Source of the DNA: a virus
DNA length: 24,407 bases
Reading direction: 5' to 3' (one strand)
IMG/VR virus record: IMGVR_UViG_3300017772_000122
Location: 1-24,407 of that record
The position numbers and the translations under genes are program-made. Under the pieces are notes generated by a model. The model did no database searches and was not told the DNA's origin. It was given only the letters and a program-made list of their open reading frames with translations. The first letter of the stretch is position 1; each line of letters opens with the position of its first letter. Shown one piece after another: positions 23,662 to 24,407 of the stretch.

Positions 23662-24407
23662 ATGTTTGAATTTAATAACGAAGAGTATACGCTTGAACAA
23701 ATAGAAGCAGCTGCTCAGCAATCTAATATAGCTGTAAAAGATTATATTAAAAAACATAGTATTAAAGAGCTGGGAAAGACAACAACCACATCACAGAGTG
23801 CGGATGTGGAAGAAACTGCAGCACTCGAAACTCCAAATATGGTGTCCAACTTGGAAGATATTTCTTTGGATTCACCAAAAGCTAAAAGTAAAACATCTGG
23901 GCAAACACTAGATTTAGAGCCTGAAAAAAAAGATGATGGAAGACTGGGGTTTTTAGGTTCATTAGCTACTAGCTTTAATTTAATTCCTGCTAATATACAA
24001 AAGCAAGAAATAGGTGTAAGAGACTTAATATTGCTTACTGCAGACAAATTTATAAATCCGGAATTATCTAGACAAGAGCGTGTTGATAAATTAAATAAGT
24101 ATTTTAATAGTGATGATGATCCTATAGCGGGCTATCCCGGACTAGGTATTATAAGAACAGCAGATACAAAAGAAGAAGCTGTAAATGTAATAAAGGAACT
24201 AAGGGATAAACAAATGAAGACAGAGCAACAAAGTCTGTCTAAAGCATTTGAACAAGGCAATATCAAAGATGCCGCTTTTTTGGCTGCTGATGGATTAATA
24301 CAAACCCTACCGTCCCTAGGATTTTCTATGCTAGGCGGCGGCGGTATTGCTGCCCATGGTGTTTTAATTGCTGGAGAAAAATTTAACGACGAATACTTAA
24401 ATAATCC
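23662..24407 (+). CDS. Large internal virion / ejection protein, N-terminal part (partial)
   Basis: The frame from ATG 23662 stays open to the window end, giving the first 248 residues. The start MFEFNNEEYTLEQIEAAAQQ and SNIAVKDYIKKH is a short domain seen at the beginning of many very large phage virion proteins (N-x-E-E-Y-T-L-E-Q-I-E-x-A-A). A low-complexity linker follows (about 35-95, rich in Thr/Ser/Glu/Lys). Then comes a helical part with GFLGSLATSFNLIPANIQKQ and, near the cut, AAFLAADGLIQTLPSLGFSM and LGGGGIAAHGVLIAGEKF, a glycine-rich hydrophobic patch that could insert in a membrane. Its place after two candidate internal proteins supports a large ejection protein; any enzyme domain would lie beyond this window. 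Confidence 0.6.
   Translation, partial: MFEFNNEEYTLEQIEAAAQQSNIAVKDYIKKHSIKELGKTTTTSQSADVEETAALETPNMVSNLEDISLDSPKAKSKTSGQTLDLEPEKKDDGRLGFLGSLATSFNLIPANIQKQEIGVRDLILLTADKFINPELSRQERVDKLNKYFNSDDDPIAGYPGLGIIRTADTKEEAVNVIKELRDKQMKTEQQSLSKAFEQGNIKDAAFLAADGLIQTLPSLGFSMLGGGGIAAHGVLIAGEKFNDEYLNN

Noticed and set aside
3755-24047. Several 60-140-codon frames on the minus strand (for example 4726-5160, 7850-8137, 22163-22444, 23742-24047)
   Set aside because: All lie opposite well-supported genes, have hydrophobic or Ser/Phe-rich compositions typical of antisense frames of AT-rich genes, and have no motif.
1-24407. tRNA genes, CRISPR arrays, insertion sequences or integrase/attachment sites
   Set aside because: No cloverleaf-like sequence, regular repeat-spacer array, transposase or recombinase motif was noticed; the window is filled by late phage genes.

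Overview
This window looks like part of the late (structural and packaging) region of a tailed, probably podovirus-like, double-stranded DNA phage from a marine or aquatic environment. All genes lie on the + strand and are packed nearly end to end. The DNA is clearly AT-rich. Hardly any start codon has a Shine-Dalgarno sequence; starts are instead preceded by A/T-rich stretches, which is the pattern of Bacteroidota (for example Flavobacteriia) genes and their phages. Many proteins resemble, from memory, families seen in uncultured marine phages. No database search was possible, so the host and lineage are inferences.

Layout. Positions 1-2399 hold the end of a tail-fibre gene and four small-to-medium fibre or adhesin-type genes. 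A three-helix-type holin follows at 2418-2831. Positions 2873-4052 hold four small, overlapping genes: two uncharacterised, one that appears to be a tandem GroES-like protein, and a candidate small terminase. The core packaging and head module comes next: large terminase (4052-6259), portal (6261-8684), scaffold (8718-9947) and major capsid protein (9967-11439), the last followed by a hairpin terminator. One gene of unknown function (11518-12288) ends in a cUUCGg hairpin. It is followed by two likely neck/connector proteins (12340-13915), a giant 2465-residue tail-nozzle ('stabilisation' or 'muzzle') protein (13919-21316), a small structural protein, a Gln/Ala-rich candidate ejection protein, a helical candidate internal virion protein, and the start of what is probably a large ejection protein cut off by the window end.

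How it fits together: terminases pump DNA through the portal into a shell of capsid protein assembled on the scaffold. The connector proteins and the nozzle protein close the head and form the short tail. The internal proteins are probably injected with the genome. The fibre cassette recognises the host and the holin opens the inner membrane at lysis. No endolysin is seen here.

The most notable observation is a 62-codon open frame at 8854-9042, entirely inside the scaffold gene in the +1 frame. Its product begins MPFKSKAQMRFLYA and later contains SLPEKV, the signature of a widespread small phage protein family. This looks like a true overprinted gene rather than a shadow frame.
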